A stretch of DNA of 64,000 nt from assembly GCA_963681505.1 (NCBI GenBank), contig OY811992.1, forward strand, positions 248,001 through 312,000, given 5' to 3'. The translations under genes and the position numbers were made by a program. Shown piece by piece: positions 23,067 to 34,155 of this stretch (positions within the stretch are counted from its first letter, which is position 1; the number at the start of each line of letters is the position of its first letter). The DNA comes from Eunapius fragilis. Lineage: Eukaryota; Porifera; Demospongiae; Spongillida; Spongillidae. The notes beneath the pieces were generated by a model. It saw only the letters and a program-made list of their open reading frames with translations. It made no database searches and was not told the DNA's origin.

Positions 23067-24251
23067 TATCACATTTGTCCTTTTGGAGCATGTCTGGGAC
23101 AGAGAGGTGCAGGAGGAAGTGGACCGAGCCACGCTCCCCTCCCAGCAAAGGGAGAGTGAGATTGTATGGCTTTTCAGGTATAAGCATCTTATACAAAGGT
23201 CTCATCTGAGGCTGTACATGACAAACCACAAAACCTCGCTTTTGTAATACCGCCGATTGGATGCGGAGACCACGCAGTAGGGGTTACAGAAACGTTATGA
23301 GATGGATATCCTCATAGTCTCTCAACAATGCATCATGGATCAAACTCAATCAACACATACATCAGCAGGTTAGGGACCCAAACCTAACTATTTTCATTTT
23401 CTATTTACTAGCAAGTATGTGTTTAAAGAACTGTTACATGGTAGACTTTTAACTAAACTGTTGCATACTAGACTACAAACGGAACTTGTTGCATGCTCCG
23501 CTATAAAGTGTTACATGCAACTGTTCACTGAGATTCAGAATAGGTCCTTCCCATGCATAAACAGCCTCACATCCACTCTCACCCCTCACTCATGTGAACA
23601 CCCTCACCTCCAAGTACCTTACATGGACCCACGCACACAATATGCAGGAATCGCCTTACCTTTCTGATCCATACAGGGCAGGTCTGTACCATTCAGTAAG
23701 GTCCCTACAAGGATGCTTTTTTTCTCCCTCATGTTCCCATCATGTAAAGATGATTGCTGATGTCCCATGCTGTCCTTTCCACTATGCACCCTATCCTGTG
23801 CCACGTTGCAACAGCTGATGGTAACAATTGAAAACAGAATGTGAAAGCTTACCTCTTCAGTGCTCAGTTTCTGGTCATTGCATACCATTTCTATGGACAG
23901 TCTAATGAAACCAAAGTCCTCATCTGAGCAATTTGGATCACTCAAGTCTACGTCAATCATTTTAAGCCTTTTAACAAGAGAGGAATTGAACAAGTGCTAT
24001 GGATCACACACACATACACACACACACTCACCCTCCACCTGCAAATTCTGCAAGGTTTAAAGAGGCTGTACCCATAAAGACATCCGCTGATCTATAATCA
24101 TGGTCAAACACTTGCATCTGTACTGGCTCACTGAGGTCCGTTGTCTTAAATGAGACAAACTCAGTCCAGGGAGGGTTAAGGTTCTCATCGACTGTACCAC
24201 TTCGATGCTTGAAATGTCTGTGCTTGAGTTTGACATAAGGGTTACGGCTTC
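23067..24251 (-). CDS. C2-domain protein, probably MCTP-like (partial model)
   Basis: Three exons join in frame: 24251-24032, 23967-23853 and 23795-23660. The first holds most of a C2 domain (SRNPYVKLKHRHFKHRS, then LNPPWTEFVSF and VFDHDYRSADVFMGTASLNL), close to the MCTP pattern VFDYDFG-DDFMGSA-L-L. The second continues LKMIDVDLSDPNCSDEDFGF; the third starts another C2 domain (ILVGTLLNGTDLPCMDQKG). A further block at about 23169-23067 (KPYNLTLPLLGGERGSVHFL) looks like the end of that domain, but the exon between was not found. MCTPs are ER-anchored calcium and lipid sensors with C-terminal membrane helices; those helices were not seen. The N-terminal exons may lie near 24484-24700. Confidence 0.6.
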
Positions 24252-25204
24252 CTGTGGGAGAAAGGAATGGGAGAGAGAGGAACAGAGACATTATCCTACA
24301 TACACACAGATGCACCTCTGACAGCTGCTGCAAAGTTGTAGCCAAAGACCAAACAGACCAGCACAATGTATTCATGTGCATGCAGCTGCTGCTGATAATG
24401 GAATTAAATGGATCAGTGCATAAAACACAGCACACATACCCACCCTTAAAAAAAAGATTGCTTCAAAGCAATGTTAGTCCTTATCAATCTCCCAAATACA
24501 CACAGGGTATTCTTTTTAAATTTTTTAATGTGTGGACGTGCCTTATCTCCATCCGCAGCTCCCTGTGCAGGGGGTTTATGCAAGGCTCATGCATGATGGA
24601 CAAACATCTGGGAGATGACATGGAGGGTTGCTGTTGTCTGTGACAAAGGTGATACAACCGCTTCATTATTTTCTTGCTGGAATCCACTGTACCATGCTCT
24701 TCCTTAGTCTCGTCTTTAGCGCTAATGCTGGGCTAGGCTGCTCAAATACATAAACCGTTAGTACCTAAGCAGTTCCTAGCTACATTCCAAACACGCAGTG
24801 TTTCTTGCCTCCACGTATTCCACCTCTGCAATTTTCACAACTACACAGCCAAAAATTTTCATAACGTAACAACGCAGATGGGGTATGATACAGCGCAGAT
24901 ATCTGCGCTGTAGCATTAATGATATCAGCAATGTTAGACAGCGCTGATATCATAACGTATCATTTCCGACGGGTAATCACATGTATCAGCAATGAGTACA
25001 TCAGCGTTGACGCAACATGATGTATCATAATGCATCAGTACTGATAACAGCGTTGTTACATGCGAATGGACCGTATTTCGCCTCACCTTTTGCTCATTAA
25101 TAATTCATTTTCCCAAATATTTATTTTACTGAAACCAAATACAAAATACATCACAACAGTTTTAGCATCAGCAGTTCAAATTCTGGATTCAACTCCTCAG
25201 CAGC

Positions 25205-25985
25205 TGCAGCATCTTTAGAGAAGCCTCTTGGTAGCTGGCACAAAATGGCTTGCTCTGGTAGCTGGCACAAAATGGCTTACCTCTGAGTAGCTGGCACAAA
25301 ATGGCTTACCTCTGAGTAGCTGACACAAAATGGCTTACCTCTGAGTAGCTGACACAGAGTAGCTGGCACAAAATGGCTTACCTCTGAGTAGCTGGCACAA
25401 AATGGCTTACCTCTGAGTAGCTGACACAGAGTAGCTGGCACAAAATGGCTTACCTCTGAGTAGCTGGCACAAAATGGCTTACCTCTGAGTAGCTGGCACA
25501 AAATGGCTTACCTCTAAATAGCTGGCACAAAATGGCTTACCTCTGAGTAGCTGGCACAAAATGGCTTACCTCTGAGTGTAGCTGACACAGAGTAGCTGGC
25601 ACAAAATGGCTTACCTCTGAGTAGCTGACACAGAGTAGCTGGCACAAAATGGCTTACCTCTGAGTGTAGCTGACACAGAGTAGCTGGCACAAAATGGCTT
25701 ACCTCTGAGTAGCTGACACAGAGTAGCTGGCACAAAATGGCTTACCTCCGAGTAGCTGATGCAAAATGACTTAGCTGACATACCTCTGAGTAGCTGACAC
25801 AAAATGGCTTACCTCTTGAGTAGCTGACACAAAATGGCTTACATCTAAGTGGCTGACACAAAATGGCTTACCTCTGAGTAGTTGCATGACACAAAATGGC
25901 TTACCTCTGAGTAGCTGACACAAAATGGCTTACCTCTGAGTAGCTGACACAAAATGGCTTACCTATAGCTGACACAAAATGGCTT
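25205..25985 (-). repeat. About 28-bp satellite with donor-like units
   Basis: About 28 units with TGGCACAAAATGGCTTACCT. Read on the minus strand each unit has an AG-ending pyrimidine-poor stretch, a 10-bp segment CTACTCAGAG and then GTAAGCC, a consensus donor. It lies inside the TA-flanked element; no host exon was identified. Confidence 0.9.
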
Positions 25986-26116
25986 ATCTTTTGTAAATCA
26001 TTCGTATTTTAAAGAACTGCAACGTTGTTTACAGTTGGATCTTGAAATAACTTGAATTTCGGAACACGAACTGGGCACAATGACATCACGCATGCATGCA
26101 CGCACGCACGCAATCA

Positions 26117-26117
<1 letters not shown>

Positions 26118-26197
<80 letters not shown>
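26118..26197. repeat. (CA)n microsatellite
   Basis: About 40 CA dinucleotides within the TA-flanked element. Confidence 0.97.
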
Positions 26198-26199
<2 letters not shown>

Positions 26200-26953
26200 C
26201 GACTTACAAGGTGCGGTTGCAAAAATTGATATGGAGCCGCCGCCACATGGTTGGAGTGCATCAATAGGAATAAAATTGCTTGCCGGCAAAAAAATATTGT
26301 CAAAGTGCTAGCTTACACTACAATATATACTTTTTGCGATATAATATGAGCCTTCTTCTTTGGGAGACGGGCAGCCGCACTTAAGTCCTCAGCGGAATAA
26401 TAAATATTTTTTTAATGATTAACCACGCCTACACGTAGGGGTTAAAGTAGGCGTTCCATCTCTGGAAACCATGTTTTTTTTTTTGTTTTTTTTTGGCAAC
26501 AGGGTGTGAATTGTCTAAAACAGGAAGAATGCTTCCAGCACGATTTTTTCGAAATCGAGCGAAATAAGTGGCGTACCCCAACCAGAGTGTACGTGACACT
26601 AGCAGAACGCAAGGCCCCCCACTTTTCGTGAAGCGTACAGCAACCGCCCCCTCCCCGCTTTTCGTATCAGGCCAGACCTGAATACCTTGCCGCGGCCATT
26701 TTTTGTACACCCACTTTTGTTTATATGACTTACAAGGATTGCAAAGCACCGATACGGTACGGATATCTGCAATGACACATTTCACAGTGAGCATGATGTA
26801 TCAATTTCTTGTTAAATAAAGATTCATACTGTAAACAAACGTCTGTTACGTTATGTAGGTATAGGAATCCCAATGATACATAACGTAGTCATAGCAGATA
26901 CGTTATGAAATAGCTTTATCAACACTGATACGTTATGAAATTTTTTGGCTGTG

Positions 26954-28305
26954 TAACATTAATGGCCTAAAGGAGAGTATTTATATAATCATGTCGCAAT
27001 TCTGAACTTGTGGGTTTGATGCAATTGCAGACAGTTCTTTGATGAAAGAACACAGCTGCAATACCCTTAAGAACACAGCTGCAATACCCTAAAGAACACA
27101 GCTGCCTTTTACACCACAGTGCAAAATCTATAAATCTTGCCACCCCTGAAGGCAAGATCCCTTCCCTTAAGTATACACTTACAATTCATTAGCTCATATT
27201 AATATCTTTGTTTATTTATATTATTTATCATTTTTTTAACGCATAAATACGTAAATGTAATGTCAACTTATAACACACACATACAAAGTCAAGTCATGAG
27301 GGCAGGAACTCACTTGCCAAGATGGCTCTGGCAATAGACCTGACCAAGGTGATGCTCAACCCACAGAGATCATATATCTGATGTAGGGAGTGCCCAAATC
27401 ATATTCATTCACAATTAATTTTCATCAAATATGGCACTTACAATACTATATATGGTGGAAAAGAATTTTGAATATGATGTGATATTTTTGAATATGATTT
27501 GGGCATTCCCTCTGGATTCACCTATGCTCCAGTATTGGTATTGATATTTTCACCTGAGTACAATGTATGTCATTGTGATAAGAGTATCATCTTGCTGCTG
27601 TTTTCCAAACAAAGTCCGCGCAAAGGTATACAAACGATTGTCCAGGCACAGTGCGATAACTACCCAGTATACAAACATGCAATTACGTACCTGTGTTGTA
27701 AAAATCCGCCAATTTAAACGTCTCATCATATTTCAAATATAACTGACCTCCTGTTTACGTTACTATAAGAGGTATACGTTTCGGAAGGCTATGGAATCAT
27801 TATAGGCCCACAGGGCCACAGTCATCAATAAACACAGGAAAAAAAAAATCGTGTTCCGGACCTTGGGTTTTATCCTATCAACCTTGGGATCTGTTCCATC
27901 AAATGTATTCACTGTTGTCTTAGGCACTTTGAATACGTTTGATGGAACAGATCCCAAGGTCGATAGGTTAAAACCCAAGGTCCGGAACACGATTTTTTTT
28001 CCTGTGAAAGAGAAAAACAAATTATTACTTTTGATTATGCCGTCGGGGTTTTTTTTTTGCCCTCCATACTTTTCTGTAATTAGAAATTCGATTAGATAAC
28101 AATTTCGCTGAGCGGTGCTTTATTCTGATACGTACCGGTGCTGCATGCGGTATGTCTGTGTGCGTACCGTCAGTAATAGTTTCAAGCAACATTTCCTGGA
28201 TCGCAGCAAATGTTCGCGTCTTGTCTGCGGATAAGAAAGTAAGTCTAACTTTATAACAGATGCTGATCCGAAAAGCGCCATACATGTAGCTCCGTCACTC
28301 AGACA
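26954..28305. other. Intergenic stretch with a hairpin element
   Basis: AT-rich DNA with no recognised gene. It contains a 20-bp tandem AAGAACACAGCTGCAATACC near 27040-27110 and the strong palindrome at 27833-28006. Confidence 0.5.
27833..28006. mobile_element. 174-bp near-perfect hairpin
   Basis: Arms of about 75 bp (CACAGG, poly-A, TCGTGTTCCGGACCTTGGG and onward) are mirrored with only a few mismatches around a loop of about 20 bp. A miniature foldback element is most likely; a hairpin RNA precursor is possible. Confidence 0.8.
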
Positions 28306-28937
28306 ATGAGACTGGAACTTGATAATGGAACTCACAAACGTGAAGTGGAAGTCAAACTTAATGCATTTAGAACTTTGTACAAACAGGTATTATAAATCGA
28401 AGTAACTCATTTAATCGAGCCATATTTGAACTTGATTCTAACATCTTACCCCAAAACAAAGCGCGCTAAAGACATAAAGGATTGTCCTCCTCTGCCCAAG
28501 AAAGCGTCGAAGAAATCCTACGACGCTCAAATATTAGAAGACTGCTTTCGGGTAACAGCGCTACAGCAGTCAGCTCCTCCCCCCTTTAACTCGCTCCTCC
28601 CCTTCAGAAACTTTGGTACCTGGATCCCCTCCCGCAAGAATTACTCGAACTTATTGACGGTCAACTAGATGAGCCTACAGAATACACCAAGCCACTCACT
28701 GAAGGTGGCTGTAGTCCGGACATCACTTTGCAACCTTCAGAACAGCCTGCGAATTTCTCTCTTCCTCTGGTCCAAATGGAGAGCGCTGCCAACGAAGCAG
28801 ACATTGTGGACACCTTTAGAAATATTGCTCTTATTAACCCTCACCCAAAACACTGGCTACAAGATCATACATTTGCTAATGATGTCGTCATTCATGGAGT
28901 GCTCGAGGCTTTGGGCTATACTGGACCATCTTCGTAG
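28306..28937 (+). CDS. Small predicted protein, 166 aa, unknown family
   Basis: Three exons join in phase 0: 28306-28386 (GTATTA donor), 28462-28551 (GTAACA donor; weak acceptor AAAG) and 28608-28937 (acceptor CCCCTTCAG). The protein starts MRLELDNGTHKREVEVKLNA, has a Lys-rich segment, then CFRKLWYLDPLPQELLELID, an acidic middle, and ends HTFANDVVIHGVLEALGYTG. The coherent long third exon and clean phases support a real gene. No signal peptide or membrane segment was seen and I do not recognise the family. The second exon is the least certain. It converges with the WD40 gene. Confidence 0.55.
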
Positions 28938-29212
28938 CGCCCGTATACATGTACACCAACAGGACGATATGCAGGGAACTTACGGCGCATTGTGCTAGTT
29001 AGCTAGCTAGGTCTAGGTAGCAAATTTGCCTGATCATTATTGGTGTTTGAAAATGTAACATCGATATGCGAGCCGTTTGAAGTGTAACATGTTACATACA
29101 CCTCCATGAGTTCCATCCCACGACCATCAGCTGTTCAAATGTTTTAGACCCCCCCCCCCCCCCCCCCCCCTTCTCTCTCCAAGCTATGTCCACTGTTGAT
29201 TCAATAACAAAT

Positions 29213-32200
29213 CTATAAACGAAAAGTAGATGAATAATGTACCACAGTCACTCTTGATTTCTGCTCTTGCAAAAGAAGCAGTATCTCTGATGGTCCAACA
29301 CCAATGATGGAAGTAGGAAGGACATCATACTGGCTAGACGCACCTAGCTTGAACCCACACAATGGTTCAACTTCTTCTATGTACATTTTATCCTGCTCAT
29401 GAGCCTGTTGTATGTCCCAGAACAGAACTTGACCATCCAGGCCCACAGAAACAAGATGGTGAGAAAAGAAAGATATTCCACTAACAAAGGAGACATGACC
29501 TAAAAGGTCGCAATGTAAGTTACAGCTAACAAAACACACTTGCAGCAAACCTTTTAAGACATGTGTCTGGTGCAACTTGATAGGATGAATGGGCAAAACT
29601 GCGCAAGAAACCAACCAATATATTCATCACACAACACCATCAGCTGAGCACACCATCACTTGAGCACACCATCACTTGAGCACTTACAGTATTTGAAGAG
29701 TGAACATGAGGATTGTGCTTTGGCTGGTATGGCTTCATCCACTGACACCACTTGTACACAGTCATCGGCCCCTCCCACACCTAGTAACCTGCAGCCATAT
29801 ATGCGTTGGTCATCGGCCCCTCCCACACCTATATGTTGGTCATTAGCCCCTCCCACACCTAGTAACCTGCAGCCATATATGCGTAGAGTGCTATGGGTGT
29901 ATGAGTGCTGGTGTGTAGGGTATGCTGTGGGTGTATGAGTGCTGGTGTGTAGGGTATGCTGTGGGTGTAGGAGTGCTGGTGTGTAGGGTATGTTGTGGGT
30001 ATATGAGTGCTGGTGTGTAGGGTATGCTGTGGGTGTATGAGTGCTGGTGTGTAGGAGTGCTGGTGTGTAGGGTATGCTGTGGGTGTATGAGTGCTGGTGT
30101 GTAGGGTATGCTGTGGGTGTATGAGTGCTGGTGTGTAGGTGCTGTGGGTGTATGAGTGCTGGTGTGTAGGGTATGCTGTGGGTGTATGAGTGCTGGTGTG
30201 TAGGGTATGTTGTGGGTATATGAGTGCTGGTGTGTAGGGTATGTTGTGGGTGTATGAGTGCTGGTGTGTAGGGTATGCTGTGGGTGTATGAGTGCTGGTG
30301 TGTAGGGTATGTTGTGAGTATATGAGTGCTGGTGTGTAGGGTATGCTGTGGGTGTATGAGTGCTGGTGTGTAGGGTATGTTGTGGGTGTATGAGTGCTGG
30401 TGTGTGGGGTATGCTGTGGGTATATGAGTGCTGGTGTGTAGGTGCTGTGGGTGTATGAGTGCTGGTGTGTAGGGTATGCTGTGGGTGTATGAGTGCTGGT
30501 GTGTAGGGTATGTTGTGGGTATATGAGTGCTGGTGTGTAGGGTATGTTGTGGGTGTATGAGTGCTGGTGTGTAGGGTATGTTGTGGGTATATGAGTGCTG
30601 GTGTGTAGGGTATGCTGTGGGTGTATGAGTGCTGGTGTGTAGGGTATGCTGTGGGTGTATGAGTGCTGGTGTGTAGGGTATGCTGTGGGTGTATGAGTGC
30701 TGGTGTGTAGGTGCTGTGGGTGTATGAGTGCTGGTGTGTAGGGTATGTTGTGGGTGTATGAGTGCTGGTGTGTAGGTGCTGTGGGTGTATGAGTGCTGGT
30801 GTGTAGGGTATGCTGTGGGTGTATGAGTGCTGGTGTGTAGGGTATGTTGTGGGTGTAGGAGTGCTGGTGTGTAGGGTATGTTGTGGGTATATGAGTGCTG
30901 GTGTGTAGGGTATGTTGTGGGTATATGAGTGCTGGTGTGTAGGGTATGCTGTGGGTGTATGAGTGCTGGTGTGTAGGGTGCTGTGGGTGTATGAGTGCTG
31001 GTGTGTAGGGTATGTTGTGGGTATATGAGTGCTGGTGTGTAGGGTATGCTGTGGGTGTATGAGTGCTGGTGTGTAGGGTATGCTGTGGGTGTATGAGTGC
31101 TGGTGTGTAGGTGCTGTGGGTGTATGAGTGCTGGTGTGTAGGGTATGCTGTGGGTGTATGAGTGCTGGTGTGTAGGGTGCTGTGGGTGTACGAGTGCTGG
31201 TGTGTAGGGGTATGTTGTGGGTGTATGGTGTGTAGTCGGTTGCATTTCATGATGATGTATATAACTGAATGCCTTACCTGTCATCACCTGACCAGCTCAA
31301 ACAGGTCACCTCTGACCTAGAGCAGTTAAGAATATGAGGGGGGTTCACATGAGGGGGGTTCACTAGCGACTTCTCCACAGGTTTGCCCTCTAGCAGATAG
31401 ACAATGATGTCACCTCGTTCTGTTCCAGCAGCCAATTTGCTTGAGAAAACATAGTGTAAGACTAGACCAACTACTCCATGCTCCATACCAGCCATCATGA
31501 GAGAAGCTACAAGCAGTGATGGAATCAACAGAATGCTTCTCAAAAGTTACCTGTGTGAACTGTACCCTGCACGTGACAAAAGCAACATGTGAATGAGCTA
31601 TGTACTGAGATATGAGCCATACAAGTACTTCCAACAGGTACATCTTCTGAGTACCTTTCAGGCTCTTCCTGCTGGAACCAGAGATGCCACACAATGACAC
31701 TGCCTTCACTGCCCCCAGTGCACAGCGGGACGTCGGGAAGGTCCAGTGACTGTGCTGTCTCCCAAAAGCACATGCTGCATAAGAATAAAGCATAAAGCAA
31801 TAAGAAGATATTACGAAAACTATACCATTGAATGTTTTCTGTCCCAGATGGTAGCTCTGTGAAATACTTCACACTTTTCATTGCTATGGAAAGGAAACAA
31901 ATGTTCAACGTTTTATTTGTGGTTGCCATGGTGAGGAAAAGGCCTTCGTCTCCATTGCTTGGGTCTCTTCCCCACACTGCTGCCATGCTCAGAATAGTGG
32001 TTGGATCTTTAGTCTCACAAACATTTATACTCTGCAGATGAGAAAGCTTCATGTAAAGACAAACTGCTACCCCCTCAACATACCTCAGGTGCCACGCCCT
32101 CAACATACCTCAGGTAACGTCCAACTAAAGTAGTTATCAATACATTGTAGAGATTTAATAAACTCTGTGACAATTTCTTTTGATTCAGAATGAAATGTTG

Positions 32201-33536
32201 TTACATTGCCATTCAGATCAGTGCTATTACTTTCAATGGTACTACTTGTTTCCTTTTTGGCCATCTTCTCTGCCAGCCTAACACTTTTTCTACTTGGAGT
32301 AGAGCCATGATGTGCCTTGTGCCTCTTGGCCTTCAATGAGGCATCGATTTCCACATCCTCCACCCTTCCCACACTATCAGACAACCTTCTTTCTAATCCC
32401 TGTTTTTCAAAATTGAGAAATGTTTTCCGAATAATCACTGCAGATAGCCCATGATCAGTAATTGCCATGGCAACAAGAGAAATAGCCTTCTGAGGATTGC
32501 AAAGTAAGACACACCCACCACCGACCGTACGTACTACAGGGAATGGCAGCTGTGCATAGCAGTTTGTAGTTAAAGACATGGAGTGGTATGGCGGTCCTGA
32601 ACCCTGCACTGGCTTACTCTGGTGGTGCATCAGTAAATGGCCACAGATCTGACAGCTCACTGCTGGTAATAATTCAAGGACCTCTGTCATGCTGGTACGA
32701 GAGAACTTGTCAAAGATACTAAGCATGTTTTCCACTTGGAATCCTTTGCAAGGACACTCAACTCCAGCCTCCTGTGGATGTATTGCAACATAGTCAATGA
32801 ACTTGATGCATGTACACCACCATACCCAAACGTGGGGAATATATTAATTGTATGCACAATGTGTCAGAGCTCTACAAAGGACTTCAGTCTTTACACATAC
32901 AATGCTATGATATGAACGAGGAAGTAACAGCTTATCAACAAATGAATTAGCTTCCATGGAGGTTAAGAACATTACCTTCAGGCAACAGCCTAGTTCACAA
33001 ATGATACATCACTTTTTATTAATCAGTACACAACAAAATAATTTACCACAATTAGCTGGGGGTACAATACAAACCATGGTGCTTATTTACATGGTGCTAC
33101 AGGGTACCACACAGACTGGTGTTGTAAGCGCAATGTCTATATGGAGCAAGCACTGAGATGAGCACTTCAACAACTAAGCTGGATCACTAGATGTTCATGT
33201 AAAGTATTCACCATATGCCAATGGATGAAAATCCAGCTCCTGACGTATGACTATATTTTGTTACTCCCATTATAGATAGACAGATCAGTGGTAATCCTTG
33301 GAGCACACGAGACACCGGCGTACCCCATTGAGGCTTTCGTCATAAGGGACTTTTATAGGTACATACGGCCCAAATACTGGACTGCGGTGTACATCTCCAA
33401 ACGGTATAACGCAGCTGCATCTCGTGCTGCCAGCGGTGGTTATCTCCCTTTGCACGTGAAGCTCCACAGTTGACATTTCTCGGTGTTCTTTCATCAAGTG
33501 ACCGCATGTCTCACATCCGCGAGAATATCCGATCAA
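29213..33536 (-). CDS. WD40-repeat protein with N-terminal Cys/His modules, unknown family
   Basis: Exon blocks run from about 33536 to a stop at 29213. The upstream block has SRGCETCGHLMKEH and CLVCSKDYH; the next (about 32735-32116) has SCQICGHLLMHH, an acidic/basic linker with AKRHKAHHGSTPSRKSVRLA, and ITDHG. The two CxxCGH motifs suggest small zinc-binding modules. WD40 blades follow: TGGSEGSVIVWHL (about 31720), SVDSITACSFSHDGW then, after a 50-bp intron, KLAAGTERGDIIVYLLEG, VTCLSWSGDDRLLGVGGADD across a junction, and GHVSFVSGISFF with GLDGQVLFWDI in the last exon (from about 29498). The start is unresolved: no ATG opens the 33536 frame, so an upstream exon or the Met in GHLMKEH is needed. 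The function is unknown. Confidence 0.65.
29786..29880 (-). repeat. Duplicated acceptor and exon start in the WD40 gene
   Basis: The junction GGCTGCAG/GTTACTAGGTGTG is present twice, giving exon starts at 29788 and 29866. The 78-nt difference is in frame and stop-free (26 extra codons, including GVGGADDQRIYGC). Confidence 0.85.
29890..31225. repeat. 34-bp minisatellite in a WD40-gene intron
   Basis: About 40 units with core GTATGAGTGCTGGTGTGTAG plus a variable GGTATG(C/T)TGTGGGT or a shortened form. On the gene strand the unit contains CACACCAG, acceptor-like. Open in two minus frames only because of the repeat. Confidence 0.95.
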
Positions 33537-33550
33537 GGACCTGATGGTGG

Positions 33551-34155
33551 TTGATATTAAGATATATATATATATTTATATACATGGCTGCTGGCATTCA
33601 AGCTGCATTTCATCCTTTCTCACCCTTTGCAGTTCGGTTTGGCGGCAAAGGAAGAGCAAGAACATCCAACTACAATACAAGCCGCCATAAATTATTCCAA
33701 AATACCGCCATATCAGGTTCGGTGCACGTGAGATTGTTTATTGCAGTAAAACGACACAAAGTCACAAGCAAAAGCCGTTCTTTGGTTCATGTGTAACGTA
33801 GTCCATCTGAATACGACTGCTGAGCGCCATAAGACCATCTTCCCATCTCATCATTCTGCCACATATATATTATATATATAAAACTGTGAGTTAAAAATAG
33901 CGATACTCAAAATAGCGCAATATTTATTACAGCCCCAATTGAGTATCATGCTAAAAATAGATTGAACTCGTTTCTTTTTGGAGAAATTAAGACCCACCAC
34001 GCTGAAATCTGAATGTCTAGTTGTCAATAAAGAGGCGTTTAACTTTTGCACCATGGGTTTTGTGTATGTGTGCTTATACCTGCGGGGCCTTCTCTGTAAC
34101 TTAATTTATATTAACTCCTTCGCAGGAGAGACCTTGTCTCGGGAGCTGAAACAAA
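33551..34155. other. Intergenic region upstream of MEF2
   Basis: It contains TA-rich tracts (33560-33580, 33862-33880), a CACGTG at about 33727 and the MEF2 5' leader. No separate gene is supported. Confidence 0.5.

Larger units (their letters stand above)
24844..26953. mobile_element. TA-flanked inverted-repeat element, 2.1 kb
   Basis: The left end CACAGCCAAAAATTTTCATA and the reversed right end CACAGCCAAAAAATTTCATA match over about 25 bp (extending to ACGTA) and are flanked by TA on both sides, as for Tc1/mariner-type insertions. Subterminal zones are rich in short palindromes (GCGCAGATATCTGCGC, TACGTTATG). The interior carries a 28-bp satellite, a (CA)n run and no recognisable transposase, so it is probably non-autonomous. 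Confidence 0.7.

Noticed and set aside
25170-25200. tRNA-like B box (GTTCAAATTC)
   Set aside because: No matching A box or cloverleaf could be drawn around it; no tRNA or rRNA gene was found in the window.
29656-31287. 543-codon Thr/His/Pro-rich frame
   Set aside because: Satellite in a WD40-gene intron fused by read-through to a real exon start.
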